Counted from the first letter of the stretch, positions 24,977-33,490 are shown. The stretch: DNA of 64,000 bases from Phormidesmis sp963710175 (GCA_963710175.1 CAVPZC010000001.1:1488001-1552000); one strand, 5' to 3'. The notes: generated by a model from the sequence alone, not told the origin. Made by a program: numbers and translations.

Positions 24977-25768
24977 TTATAGCTGGCGGGCATAGGGCAA
25001 ATGGCGCGGAGCAGTCAGCTTCAAAACCTGCTCTAGTAGCCGGGGCGACAGGCGGTTACACCAGACGGCCAGATGAGACTGCCAGCCAACTAGCACTTCT
25101 TGAGAGTCTTTGTTAATTCCCTCTAAACAAGCGCGGGCGACCTGCTCAACGGTGTTTGGGACGACACCCCGAAACTTTTTCAGGTCTTTAGCCATGTCGG
25201 TGTCAGTGAGTGACGGCAGCAGAGTCATCACTTTGATGTTGTGAGGAGCCAATTCCAGGCGCAGGGCACCGGTAAACCCGACAATGGCAAATTTAGTGGC
25301 TGAGTAGGTGGCCATGGTCGGCGCGGCAATTTTACCCATCAGGCTAGAGACATTGACAATAGTGCCGCTGCGTCGGGAGGCCATGCGCCGGGCAATCAGG
25401 CTGGTGACGGCGTACATACCCATGACGTTAGTGTCCATTTCTTGCTGCACTTGGGAGGAGCGCGATCGCAAAAATGGCGTCTGGTGCGCTACCCCCGCAC
25501 AGTTAATCAACAGATCAATTGCGCCATAGTCGCGCCAGGTCTGAGCAATAATCATACTGACTTCTCGCTGGGCCGTGAGATCGATAGAGATAGGAATTGC
25601 TTCTACGCCCATTTGCCTGATATCGGCAGCGACCTGATTTAGGCGGTGACAGTTGCGAGCCACTAAAATTAGGCGACGGATGCCACTTCGGGCAAGTTCA
25701 TAAGCGATCGCCTGGCCAATGCCTTTAGAAGCACCGGTAATCAGAGCGACTTTACCATTAATGTTCAT
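24977..25768 (-). CDS. Short-chain dehydrogenase/reductase
   Basis: A 263-residue classical SDR. The NAD(P) motif is TGASKGIG near the N-terminus (an Arg-rich LVARN after beta2 suggests NADPH), with NCAG, the active Ser in NVSSLMGKIA and the catalytic YSATK. I place the start at ATG 25768, a few bases after AGAGGT; an upstream in-frame ATG at 25801 adds 11 residues. The sequence resembles 3-oxoacyl-ACP-reductase-like and retinol dehydrogenase-like SDRs; the substrate is unknown. The SDR and MarR genes converge. Confidence 0.85.
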   Translation of the reverse strand: MNINGKVALITGASKGIGQAIAYELARSGIRRLILVARNCHRLNQVAADIRQMGVEAIPISIDLTAQREVSMIIAQTWRDYGAIDLLINCAGVAHQTPFLRSRSSQVQQEMDTNVMGMYAVTSLIARRMASRRSGTIVNVSSLMGKIAAPTMATYSATKFAIVGFTGALRLELAPHNIKVMTLLPSLTDTDMAKDLKKFRGVVPNTVEQVARACLEGINKDSQEVLVGWQSHLAVWCNRLSPRLLEQVLKLTAPRHLPYARQL

Positions 25769-26014
25769 GAGTAGAGACCTCTGGGTATATCTATGGCCCA
25801 CTTAGGGCCAATTCGGGGCCAATTTGGGCACGGTGAACCAACAAATGACCTGAGCGGCCATCTGTTTGAGAGAGTTTTGAAAACGTGTGAGCTGTAAATC
25901 TGTGGCCTGCAAAGATGCAGACGCTATGGCAAACAGATCAGAAACAACAGAAAATTTAGAATGGAAAAAAGGACGGCTAAGGAATCGCCTGTAATCAGAA
26001 CTAGGAGCACTGTA

Positions 26015-26119
26015 ATGGACCTTGCGAACAGTCTTTCAGGCGGACTGTCCGGCCTGGTTGTGATCTGTTTTAGAATCGTTGAGCAGGACCCGAGCAGTAA
26101 ACAGACAGAGTTGAAGTGA
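26015..26119 (+). CDS. Candidate 34-residue small protein
   Basis: An ORF starting ATG 26015 with AGGAG about 8 nt upstream, encoding MDLANSLSGGLSGLVVICFR and 14 further residues. A hydrophobic core GLSGLVVICF hints at membrane association. It overlaps the antisense small ORF 26036-26218, so both cannot be conserved freely; which is translated is unknown. Confidence 0.3.
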   Translation: MDLANSLSGGLSGLVVICFRIVEQDPSSKQTELK

Positions 26120-26218
26120 GACAGCTACGGCGGCCTTCATGAGTATCCGTTGAAGATAAGATACACAGCCTTTGTAGCTGGTCTGGATTGCCGCTAGTCG
26201 GGTAGAGAAGATATTCAT
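26036..26218 (-). CDS. Candidate 60-residue small protein with perfect Shine-Dalgarno
   Basis: The minus strand has AGGAGGT (plus 26229-26235) 10 nt before ATG 26218, and encodes MNIFSTRLAAIQTSYKGCVS followed by a hydrophobic helix (KAAVAVSLQLCLFTARVLL). The ribosome-binding site is the best in the region, which argues for translation even though no family is recognised. It overlaps a plus-strand small ORF (26015-26119). A small membrane protein is the most likely reading. Confidence 0.4.
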   Translation of the reverse strand: MNIFSTRLAAIQTSYKGCVSYLQRILMKAAVAVSLQLCLFTARVLLNDSKTDHNQAGQSA

Positions 26219-26836
26219 ACGTAAGCAGACCTCCTGAATGTAGATCAATCATTGGCTCACTAAGTGAGGACCAACGGTGAGTTGCCGCTGGGGCAGCGGG
26301 AGTCGCTCAAACACACCCGCGATTTGATTTCTTGGCTACCAGGACGCTAAGGGGCAGCGCGATCCGGCATAGATTCAAATCGACATGCATACGCTAACAA
26401 CGGGATCAATAATGCGCAACACTTTTTTATATAAGCGGATTTCCGTTACATTGCTTAACATTCCCTTTAACTTATCAGCTCTTTCCTCAGGCAGATGGCG
26501 CCGCTAAAGTCTTTCGGTGGTAGGCGATGCAGAGGTTCTTTTAAACGGACACTATGAGAAGCGATCGCCCTTGCCTGAGAGAGGCAAAGCCAAAAATTGC
26601 TCCAAAAGTTAAGAAATCTGTAGCGATCCTCTCAAGCAAGTAGGCCGTAGCTAGCGCACTAGCATCGTGCTGAGCTATAGCTTCCGGCACTTTGCCTCAT
26701 GCAGCATTACTGACTGTAAGCCATATATAGCAACAGGCAAAGTGCTCTGCGAAGCGCGAATGCATCCGCGCTTCGCTATATATCTGCCGGGCCAGTCAAA
26801 GGCTTTTCAAAGCTCCTCGTCACCCGGTAAACTTCA
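26219..26836. repeat. Gene-poor stretch with nested inverted repeat at 26723-26783
   Basis: No convincing gene is seen in this 618-bp stretch. Near its end a nested dyad is present: GCGAAGCGCG (26749-26758) pairs with CGCGCTTCGC (26767-26776) around AATGCATC. It is flanked by ATATATAGC (26723-26731) and GCTATATAT (26775-26783). The outer arms are separated by unpaired bases. A terminator, a small mobile-element remnant or a structured leader are possible. Confidence 0.4.
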
Positions 26837-27703
26837 GTGAGGCAATCCGCAGATTTACGCAGACAAATTTTGACTTTTTCTCTTTTGATCAAAGATCTGT
26901 GCTGGCACAGCCTAATTTTCTTTCTCTTTACCGGATTGGGCTACTTCGCCGCTGCTGGCGGACTCTACTGGTTTTTGTATCTCCGCCGCTCATCCCGGTT
27001 CGTCATTGCCCCTAGCAAACAGACTCCAGCCGCTATTTGGCAATCGGTTCGCAGCGATGTGATTTTATCGGTACTGTCATCGGGCATTTTTTCAGTGTGT
27101 GCTGCCCTGATGATGACGGCCTACCAGCTGGGCTACACCCGCCTCTATCTGCAACCTGAGCAGTACGGACTAGGATATCTCGGCTTCAGCCTGGTGCTCG
27201 TACTGTTCTTACAAGATACTTATTTCTACTTCACCCATCGGCTCTCGCACCATCCATGCTGCTATAAGTGGCTGCACCAAGGCCACCACCGTTCCAAAAA
27301 TCCTACGCCCTGGACCGCTTTCGCATTTGACCCGGCAGAAGCGATAGTGCAGGCGATCTATTTGGTGGGGATCACGTTTATCGTCCCGATGCATCTATCT
27401 ATACTGGCAGCCGTTGTGCTGGTGATGACCCTGGGCGCGCTCATTCACCACTTCGGGCTGCGATTATTTCAAGCGTCGGCGCTGGGCAACTGGCTAGGTA
27501 GCTGGATGGTCGGCCCCACGCACCACTGGCTGCACCACCGCAAATATACAGTGCACTACAGCCTGTATTTTACCTTTTGGGACAGGCTGCTAGGCACGCA
27601 ATACGATGGGTACGAAGAGGCTCTCACCTCGCCTGTCACCGGGATGAATGTGCGGGTAGCCGGTACGGTGCCGTTCCCAGTCCCACTCAAAAAAGCTTCC
27701 TAA
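26837..27703 (+). CDS. Fatty acid hydroxylase/sterol desaturase family protein
   Basis: A 288-residue membrane di-iron enzyme. The histidine boxes are THRLSHHP (HX3HH), HQGHHRS (HX2HH) and THHWLHHRKY (HX2HH), placed between hydrophobic spans as in the family. Members hydroxylate or desaturate sterols, carotenoids or fatty acids; cyanobacterial members of this type are mostly uncharacterised. The start is uncertain: GTG 26837 has no obvious Shine-Dalgarno sequence, and later TTG codons are possible. It converges with mtnP 5 bp away. Confidence 0.8.
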   Translation: MRQSADLRRQILTFSLLIKDLCWHSLIFFLFTGLGYFAAAGGLYWFLYLRRSSRFVIAPSKQTPAAIWQSVRSDVILSVLSSGIFSVCAALMMTAYQLGYTRLYLQPEQYGLGYLGFSLVLVLFLQDTYFYFTHRLSHHPCCYKWLHQGHHRSKNPTPWTAFAFDPAEAIVQAIYLVGITFIVPMHLSILAAVVLVMTLGALIHHFGLRLFQASALGNWLGSWMVGPTHHWLHHRKYTVHYSLYFTFWDRLLGTQYDGYEEALTSPVTGMNVRVAGTVPFPVPLKKAS

Positions 27704-27708
27704 ACTTC

Positions 27709-28593
27709 CTAAAGATATTTTTGTAGCAGCAGGGCAAGCTTTTCTTTGGTTTGAGCTGGAGCCTGATCTAGCGGCGTAATGATGGCGTATTTCAGCGCCG
27801 AATGAGCCTCTGAAGCGGGCGGATTTTCGCTCAGTTGGCGAACGACGGATCGAATCACCTTTTGGGCATTTACCGCGTTTTTTTGCAGGTTGCCAATCAC
27901 CATCTCTACGGTGACGCTGTCGTGGTCGGGGTGCCAGCAATCGTAGTCGGTGACCATTGCTAGCGTGGCATAGGCGATCTCGGCTTCTCTGGCAAGCTTT
28001 GCCTCGGGCAGATTGGTCATGCCAATGACGGTGGCATCCCAACTGCGGTATAGCTTAGATTCGGCCTTAGTTGAGAAAGCGGGGCCTTCCATACAGATAT
28101 AGGTACCGCCCCGGTGTAGCGTTACCTCAGCTAAGTTTTGGCTCTCTACGGCATCGGCTAGGACCTTGGCTAGCTGAGAGCACACCGGGTCGCCAAAAGA
28201 GATATGGCCGACAATGCCTTCGCCAAAAAAGGTCGAAACTCGGTTTTTGGTTCGGTCAATAAACTGATCGGGTACGACCATATCAACTGGTTTGGCTTCG
28301 GCCTTGAGGGAACCAACCGCCGAAGCGGAGATCAAATACTCAACACCCAGGCTTTTCATTGCGTAGATATTGGCCCGAAAGGGTAGCTCTGAGGGCGTGA
28401 GCGTATGACCGCGACCATGACGCGCTAAAAAGGCCACCGGTACCCCATCAACTTTGCCTACAATCAGCGCATCGGAAGGATCGCCAAAGGGCGTCTCTAC
28501 TTTAATTTCTTCTATTTCTGTCAGGGCTTCCATCTGATAGAGACCGCTGCCGCCAATGATGCCAATTTTTACCGGATGCTGCGCCGCCATCAA
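27709..28593 (-). CDS. mtnP: S-methyl-5'-thioadenosine phosphorylase
   Basis: A 294-residue purine nucleoside phosphorylase family enzyme of the MTAP type. Signatures are IGIIGGSGLYQMEAL (phosphate-binding Ser), FLARHGRGHTLTPSELPFRA, ICMEGPAFSTKAESKLYRSW and IGMTNLPEAKLAREAEIAYA. It phosphorolyses 5'-methylthioadenosine from polyamine and related synthesis to adenine and methylthioribose-1-phosphate for methionine salvage. The start has two adjacent in-frame ATGs. Other salvage genes are not in the window. It converges closely with the hydroxylase gene. Confidence 0.9.
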   Translation of the reverse strand: MMAAQHPVKIGIIGGSGLYQMEALTEIEEIKVETPFGDPSDALIVGKVDGVPVAFLARHGRGHTLTPSELPFRANIYAMKSLGVEYLISASAVGSLKAEAKPVDMVVPDQFIDRTKNRVSTFFGEGIVGHISFGDPVCSQLAKVLADAVESQNLAEVTLHRGGTYICMEGPAFSTKAESKLYRSWDATVIGMTNLPEAKLAREAEIAYATLAMVTDYDCWHPDHDSVTVEMVIGNLQKNAVNAQKVIRSVVRQLSENPPASEAHSALKYAIITPLDQAPAQTKEKLALLLQKYL

Positions 28594-28733
28594 TTTTTCC
28601 TGCTGGGATGTCCAGAGGAATTCTACCGCTCACACCAGCCCTTTAGACATCAGAGCCAGAACATTTTGCCACTAATATACTGTCACCCCTTCCCCTTCTC
28701 CCTTTCCTCTTTCCCTACTAATCAAACCAATCC

Positions 28734-29603
28734 TCACCCCACAACCTTATGAATTTGCTTACCCGCCGTCGCCTGCATCAGCCAGAGTCCGGTGTAGGTT
28801 TGCCCTGAATCATCTGGGCGGATTAGCAAAAAATGTAGTCCCTTGGCTGCTTGCTTCCGTTCAGTAAATGTCCGCGCTGCGCCAGCTACGGCCTCGTCTT
28901 CAAATGTCGCTAAGATCCAGCGATCGCTCAACCCTGCCTCTAGCAGCAGTCCATCAGGAACCCCGGCAATATACTGAAGCATTACGGGTCGCGCTGAGTT
29001 CAGCCACTGGGCGAGGGCTATCGACTTGCGCCCCCCGTCAATAATCACTCCTGGAATCAACAGAGTACTGGGCAGGCCGAGGCTCAAAGGCGCTATTTCG
29101 GGCGGAACCGAGCGCATTGGAATGGGCTCATGCTCTAGGCGCATGAGCTGGTCGGGGCTGATGGCGGCAAACTGCCAGCTATCGCCCATCACATAGTCCG
29201 CAATTGGCTGAGGGGCAGGCCGCTCGATGGCCAGCGGATCGTAACTTTCCGGCAGGTAGTTTTGTAAATTGGGATACCAGGCTGCTCGCTGGCGCAGCCA
29301 CTGCTTTAGTGCAAAGAGATCGCGCCGTGGGTGCACGTCTACCGGTAGCTCCCGGCAGGCCACTTCAACTAGGCTGACCGTCTGCGGTCTGAACACGCCG
29401 ATGTATTCGGGCCAGCCCTGGGCGCGATCACTGGCAATTTGCAGCTGCTGCCGTATCCAGGGCGCGCTGGCTTCTGCCTGCGGGCAAGAGGCTCCATAGG
29501 TAAACGTCATCTCCGCATCGCAGATCAGCAGTTCCCAGAGCGGGTTGCCCTGATCATCTTGTAAAGGGCGGCGGTAGAAATCAAGTTGCCAGGGCGGAAG
29601 CAT
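28734..29603 (-). CDS. Tab2/Atab2 family RNA-binding protein
   Basis: A 289-residue protein of the Tab2 family (formerly DUF1092), restricted to cyanobacteria and plastid-bearing eukaryotes. Recognisable parts are the N-terminal WQLDFYRRPLQDDQGNPLWE followed by LLICD, the central VEVACRELPVDVHPRRDLFA, and the C-terminal TYTGLWLMQ. In algae and plants, Tab2/ATAB2 binds the psaB 5' UTR and is needed for photosystem I subunit translation. The cyanobacterial role is inferred. It lies 200 bp from the divergent avtA gene. Confidence 0.85.
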   Translation of the reverse strand: MLPPWQLDFYRRPLQDDQGNPLWELLICDAEMTFTYGASCPQAEASAPWIRQQLQIASDRAQGWPEYIGVFRPQTVSLVEVACRELPVDVHPRRDLFALKQWLRQRAAWYPNLQNYLPESYDPLAIERPAPQPIADYVMGDSWQFAAISPDQLMRLEHEPIPMRSVPPEIAPLSLGLPSTLLIPGVIIDGGRKSIALAQWLNSARPVMLQYIAGVPDGLLLEAGLSDRWILATFEDEAVAGAARTFTERKQAAKGLHFLLIRPDDSGQTYTGLWLMQATAGKQIHKVVG

Positions 29604-29802
29604 GGGTCAGCAGTATTATTTTTCACAGGTAATCGCAGCCCCCCTCGACTAAAGGTTATATTGAATCGAATGAGCGCCCAACCAGTTCTGGGTAAGTTTG
29701 CCGAAAGTTTACGGGAACTTTGAACTTTCCTTTAGGGTTACACGCTGGTTACCCCATTCGACTTTAAACTTCACCTTCCAGACCTATCAACCTAGATCTA
29801 TC

Positions 29803-31125
29803 ATGACTCTTGCCCTGACTCAGTTCGGCGATCGCATGTCTCACCTGACCGGGGTGCGGGCGATTATGAAAGACATTATTGAAACGCTGAACGCAAGCAA
29901 GTCATCGAATTCTGATCAGGAATTTATCAACCTCAGCGCGGGCAATCCGGTAATTTTGCCAGAAGTGGAGCAGCTCTGGCGCGACTGCACAGCAGATTTG
30001 CTGGCTAGTAAAGAGTACGGCGAAGTCGTTTGCCGCTACGGGGCCAGCCAGGGCTACGAACCCTTCATCGAAGCGGTTCGCGACGATTTTAACCAGCGCT
30101 ATGGGCTCGCTCTGACCGCTCGCAATATTTTAATTACGCCCGGCAGTCAAAATCTCTACTTTTTAGCGGCTAACGCGCTCGGCGGCTACAGCAGCGGCGG
30201 CCAGCTCAAAGATATTGTGCTGCCACTCAGCCCAGACTACACCGGCTATGGGGGCGTCACTCTCTACCCTGAGGCAGTCAAAGCCTACCGACCTTTCATT
30301 GAGCTTGGCAGCGATCCACACTCCTTTAAGTATCGTCCCGATTTTGACCAGCTAGAGGTCGATGAAAATACTGGCTTTGTGCTGTTTTCGCGCCCCTGTA
30401 ACCCCACTGGCAACGTGATTACTGGCGAAGAGGTGCAGGGCATTGTCGATTTGGCCGCGCCTTATAGTGTGCCTGTTTTCATCGACTCGGCCTATGCGCC
30501 GCCTTTCCCAGCGCTCAATTTTACTGAGATGACGCCGGTTTTTGGCCCCAATATTGTTCACTGCATCAGTCTGTCTAAGGCTGGTTTACCCGGTGAACGG
30601 GTGGGCATTGCCATCGGTGACGAAAATATTATTCAAATCTTAGAAGCGTTTCAGACCAATCTGTGTATTCACTCTAGCCGGTATGGTCAGGCGATCGCTG
30701 CCCGCGCCATTCGCAGCGGTGCCCTAGCTGACATTTCGCTCAACGTCATTCGGCCTCACTACCAGAGCAAGTTCGCTGTCCTGGAAGAAACGCTTACCCA
30801 GGCCATGCCAAACGAGGTGCCCTGGCGGCTGCATCGGGGCGAAGGCGCAATCTTTGCATGGATATGGTTTGAATCTTTGCCGATGAGCGACTGGGATTTT
30901 TATAACGAACTGAAAAACTACGGTGTGATTATTGTGCCAGGCAGTCCTTTCTTCCCAGGGCTAAAAAACAACCTGAACGGTGAAGATTGGCCCCACATGC
31001 GCCAGTGTTTCCGCATCAGTCTAACGGCCACAGACGAGCAGATTGTTACCGCCATCAAGCATCTAGCAACGCTCGCAGACAAAGTCTACTCCGCTCAGCC
31101 CGCTATGGCGACCGCCTCGAAATGA
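29803..31125 (+). CDS. avtA: Valine--pyruvate aminotransferase-like PLP enzyme
   Basis: A 440-residue fold-type I aminotransferase. Landmarks are INLSAGNPVILPEVE near the N-terminus, ITPGSQNLYFLAANAL, FSRPCNPTGNVIT, the SLSKAGLPGERVGIAIG stretch with the PLP-binding Lys, and CFRISLTA at the C-terminus. AvtA transfers amino groups between valine and pyruvate. I start at ATG 29803; a longer frame from 29698 adds 35 residues that look unconserved. rimM starts inside its stop (ATGA), so the two are translationally coupled. Confidence 0.85.
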   Translation: MTLALTQFGDRMSHLTGVRAIMKDIIETLNASKSSNSDQEFINLSAGNPVILPEVEQLWRDCTADLLASKEYGEVVCRYGASQGYEPFIEAVRDDFNQRYGLALTARNILITPGSQNLYFLAANALGGYSSGGQLKDIVLPLSPDYTGYGGVTLYPEAVKAYRPFIELGSDPHSFKYRPDFDQLEVDENTGFVLFSRPCNPTGNVITGEEVQGIVDLAAPYSVPVFIDSAYAPPFPALNFTEMTPVFGPNIVHCISLSKAGLPGERVGIAIGDENIIQILEAFQTNLCIHSSRYGQAIAARAIRSGALADISLNVIRPHYQSKFAVLEETLTQAMPNEVPWRLHRGEGAIFAWIWFESLPMSDWDFYNELKNYGVIIVPGSPFFPGLKNNLNGEDWPHMRQCFRISLTATDEQIVTAIKHLATLADKVYSAQPAMATASK

Positions 31126-31850
31126 CAGCAAAAATGACGGAATCGGGCTGGCTGCGAATTGGCCGGATTGTCGCAGCTCACGGGCTGCATGGTCATGTCA
31201 AGGTATATGCCGAGAGTGATTTTCCTGAGCGGTTTACTCAACCGGGCGATCGCTGGCTGAAAAAGCCAACCGAGGCGCAGCCAGTGCCGATCAAGCTCGT
31301 CAGCGGTCGCTACTTAGAAGGTAAAAATCAATATTTAGTCAAGCTCGCAGGTGTAGACTATCGCGACCAGGCAGAGGATTTGCGGCAAGCCGAGCTGTTG
31401 GTGCCAGAGAGCGATCGCCTTTCCCTAGAGCCTGGAGAATTTCACGTCTCTGACCTGATTGGCCTAAAGGTAGTTCTGAAGGCTGACCAGACAATAGTCG
31501 GAACGGTGATAGATGTCTTTACCACCGGTCATGACATGCTGGAAGTCGCAGTCGAGGCACCGCCCGAGCAGTCACAGACAGAGCAGTCACAGACAAATCA
31601 TTCAGAAACAGAAGGCAAAGCAGATTTGGCGCTGACGACAGAACCCACTCCTCAGGCTTCTCCCCATCCTTCTATGCGAGCAAAGGCTGCCCAAAAACTA
31701 AAGCGGCAGGCAAAGCGCAAAGCTAAGAAAAAAATGCCCAAAACGCTGCTGATTCCCTTTGTAGAAGAAATCGTACCTGTTGTCGATATCCCCTCAGGTC
31801 GGATAGAAATTACGCCGCCCCCCGGCCTCATCGAACTAGGGACTTCATAG
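31122..31850 (+). CDS. rimM: Ribosome maturation factor RimM with long insertion
   Basis: A 242-residue RimM, larger than the usual 165-180. The N-terminal domain (LRIGRIVAAHGLHGHVKVYA) and PRC-barrel (GEFHVSDLIGLKV, then LLIPFVEEIVPVVDIPSGRI) are normal. Between the PRC strands at about residues 147-206 sits an insertion: first Gln/Ser/Thr/Glu-rich (EQSQTEQSQTNHSE), then strongly basic (QKLKRQAKRKAKKKM). RimM binds ribosomal protein S19 and helps assemble the 30S head. The start ATG 31122 overlaps the avtA stop; a second ATG lies at 31134. Confidence 0.85.
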   Translation: MTAKMTESGWLRIGRIVAAHGLHGHVKVYAESDFPERFTQPGDRWLKKPTEAQPVPIKLVSGRYLEGKNQYLVKLAGVDYRDQAEDLRQAELLVPESDRLSLEPGEFHVSDLIGLKVVLKADQTIVGTVIDVFTTGHDMLEVAVEAPPEQSQTEQSQTNHSETEGKADLALTTEPTPQASPHPSMRAKAAQKLKRQAKRKAKKKMPKTLLIPFVEEIVPVVDIPSGRIEITPPPGLIELGTS

Positions 31851-31906
31851 CTTGCCGATGCTTGACAGTGTCTACGAAGAGCTGCATTGAGGCAAACGGC
31901 CAAAAG

Positions 31907-32564
31907 CTAACCATCCACTTCATACATTGAAAAGTTGTCAAATAGATATTCCCCGGTACCCATCGAAACAATTCCAGGTATCCCTTTTTTCAGCTCCGCA
32001 TCTCGAACGACCCAGACAAACACATCATTCGCATAGAGATAAAACACATCTTCGTCAGAGACAATTCCCAGCTTATTAAACTGTCCAGGCAGTATGTATT
32101 CTCTGTTTTCTTCGAGGGCACGAGCTTGAGCAGACCGACGCTCTAGATTAACGTCAGTTCGGGATAAGTGATTGCCTGTGATGCCAGACTGTCGGCGCTT
32201 TTTGACACATAGCCTAAAGTAGATCCCCTCTAGAGGGGCGCAGGGGTGGGTTTCGGTGTGTAGCGCACGTTGCCGACCCATCCCGACCCTGCGGGCCACC
32301 CTTCCAGAAGGGACTTGCTTCGGGCAATAAGCATAAGTTGCCTATCCCGAACTCAGGTTAGATTAGTCCATAGCTTGGTAGCGTAATTTTCGGAGAGAAA
32401 TATCACACAAAGCCGAGCCTGTTTTTGATACACATATGACAAGTGAGAATACAGGTCTTTTCCCCAAATCGTGGCTTTTTCATGTTTGCCATAAAAGACT
32501 TTTCGGCACAGGGGCGGTCTTCTCCTGCAAAAGAAAGAGCTACGTCATACTTTAGACTCGTCAT
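31907..32564 (-). pseudogene. TIR-domain gene, frameshifted, split by a miniature transposon, fused to a LamG-like tail
   Basis: The minus strand from ATG 32564 reads MTSLKYDVALSFAGEDRPCA, the typical start of a bacterial TIR domain. A deletion/frameshift near 32510 then loses about 20 residues. The next frame resumes with VFYGKHEKATIWGKDLYSHL, QARLCVIFLSENYATKLWTN and, past the 208-bp element at 32151-32358, LERRSAQARALEENREYILP. Removing the element and one 7-bp TAGATTA copy restores this frame exactly. After ILP the sequence becomes GQFNKLGIVSDEDVFYLYAN and MGTGEYLFDNFSMYEVD, which resembles a concanavalin-like (LamG/DUF1080) domain. TIR domains in bacteria are often NAD-cleaving defence effectors. 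The gene is inactive. Confidence 0.75.
32151..32358 (-). mobile_element. 208-bp MITE-like element, copy 1, in TIR pseudogene
   Basis: The element runs from ACGTCAGTTCGGGATA to TATCCCGAACTCAGGT. These are imperfect terminal inverted repeats (ACGTCAGTTCGGGATA against ACCTGAGTTCGGGATA). It is flanked by a perfect direct repeat, TAGATTA at 32144-32150 and 32359-32365. No transposase is encoded. A copy of the same length lies inverted at 55436-55643. The interior includes the palindrome CCCCTCTAGAGGGG. Confidence 0.85.
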
Positions 32565-32760
32565 ATCCTTATATTCTCGACGTTTTAGCTACCGCCACTC
32601 AGCTGCTAGTAGTTTACTCCATCCGCCACTTTTTCTAGCCACCGCTGGCGTGCGAACGGTAGATACCCTGCTGTATAGCACGGATCAGCTCATAGGAAGT
32701 AAACATCAGCTTTTGTCAGTAGGTGCGCGGGACGATCGCTATAAATCACCAGCAGGCTGA

Positions 32761-33249
32761 CTAGCTAGAGAGTAAAACGCTCTCTGTGTTGCTCAGGCGC
32801 TGACGGAGGCGAGAGAGCATCCGCTCATCTTCTACCCGCTGTTCTGTATAGCTGCGCTGCCATACCGGAGAGCCCGGCTGATTGCGAACTAAATTAATTC
32901 GTTTAGCTGTGACCGCTTTAAACCCGGCGATGAAAGCGGTTAGCAGCTGAGGTTTGCCTACCTTAATACCGAGTCCACGCTGATCCTGCAAAAACACTAA
33001 AGCGTACAGTGCATCTGGCACGATTACCCATTGATCTAGCGTAACGCCGGGGTAATCCGCAGCAGAGAGCAATAGCTCATCAGCCACAATCTTTGCATAA
33101 GAAGATACTAGTAAAGACGAGGATTCTGAGTATCCCTCTAAGGAATTTTCCTGCGGTTCAAACAGACTACATCCGCTACGAGTTTTAAGGCGCACATAGT
33201 AAAGCGCTACCTGGGCAGATCGGCTGTAAAACGAGGATGTATGTGTCAA
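32761..33249 (-). CDS. RAYT/Y1 transposase-like protein lacking the HUH motif
   Basis: A 162-residue protein resembling REP-associated tyrosine transposases (TnpA_REP, IS200-like). The YPGVTLDQWVIVPDALYALV stretch corresponds to the family WVIMPNHxHxIV, and LLTAFIAGFKAVTAKRINLV and GSPVWQRSYTEQRVEDERML match the C-terminal half. The His-hydrophobic-His metal site is replaced by Ala-Leu-Tyr (residues 80-82), while the candidate Tyr134 in WQRSY remains. Metal-dependent cleavage should therefore be lost. It is either a domesticated derivative or a dead transposase with an intact frame. Confidence 0.7.
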   Translation of the reverse strand: MTHTSSFYSRSAQVALYYVRLKTRSGCSLFEPQENSLEGYSESSSLLVSSYAKIVADELLLSAADYPGVTLDQWVIVPDALYALVFLQDQRGLGIKVGKPQLLTAFIAGFKAVTAKRINLVRNQPGSPVWQRSYTEQRVEDERMLSRLRQRLSNTESVLLSS

Positions 33250-33490
33250 CGGATGACCTGAACCTTTGCAAGATGTCTGGTGTTAGACTGCCCAGCCCCG
33301 CCACAAACTTGCGGCGATGTCGCAAAAATAAACCAGGCAATAAAATCTACCCAAACCTGGACAGTTACTATCTGTAGCGAGGGGTATCACCCCCTATTGA
33401 TACAAACAAGGGATGCGGTCTTCTATCCGGATGATATTTTTGCTCAACTTTAGTTGAATGCCTAAAAACGGCTCTCTAGATGAGTCAATA

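Noticed and set aside
32151..32358. Element as a REP/BIME linked to the adjacent RAYT-like gene
   Set aside because: REP elements lack target duplications and long terminal inverted repeats. The 16-bp ends and 7-bp duplications indicate a DDE-transposase MITE.
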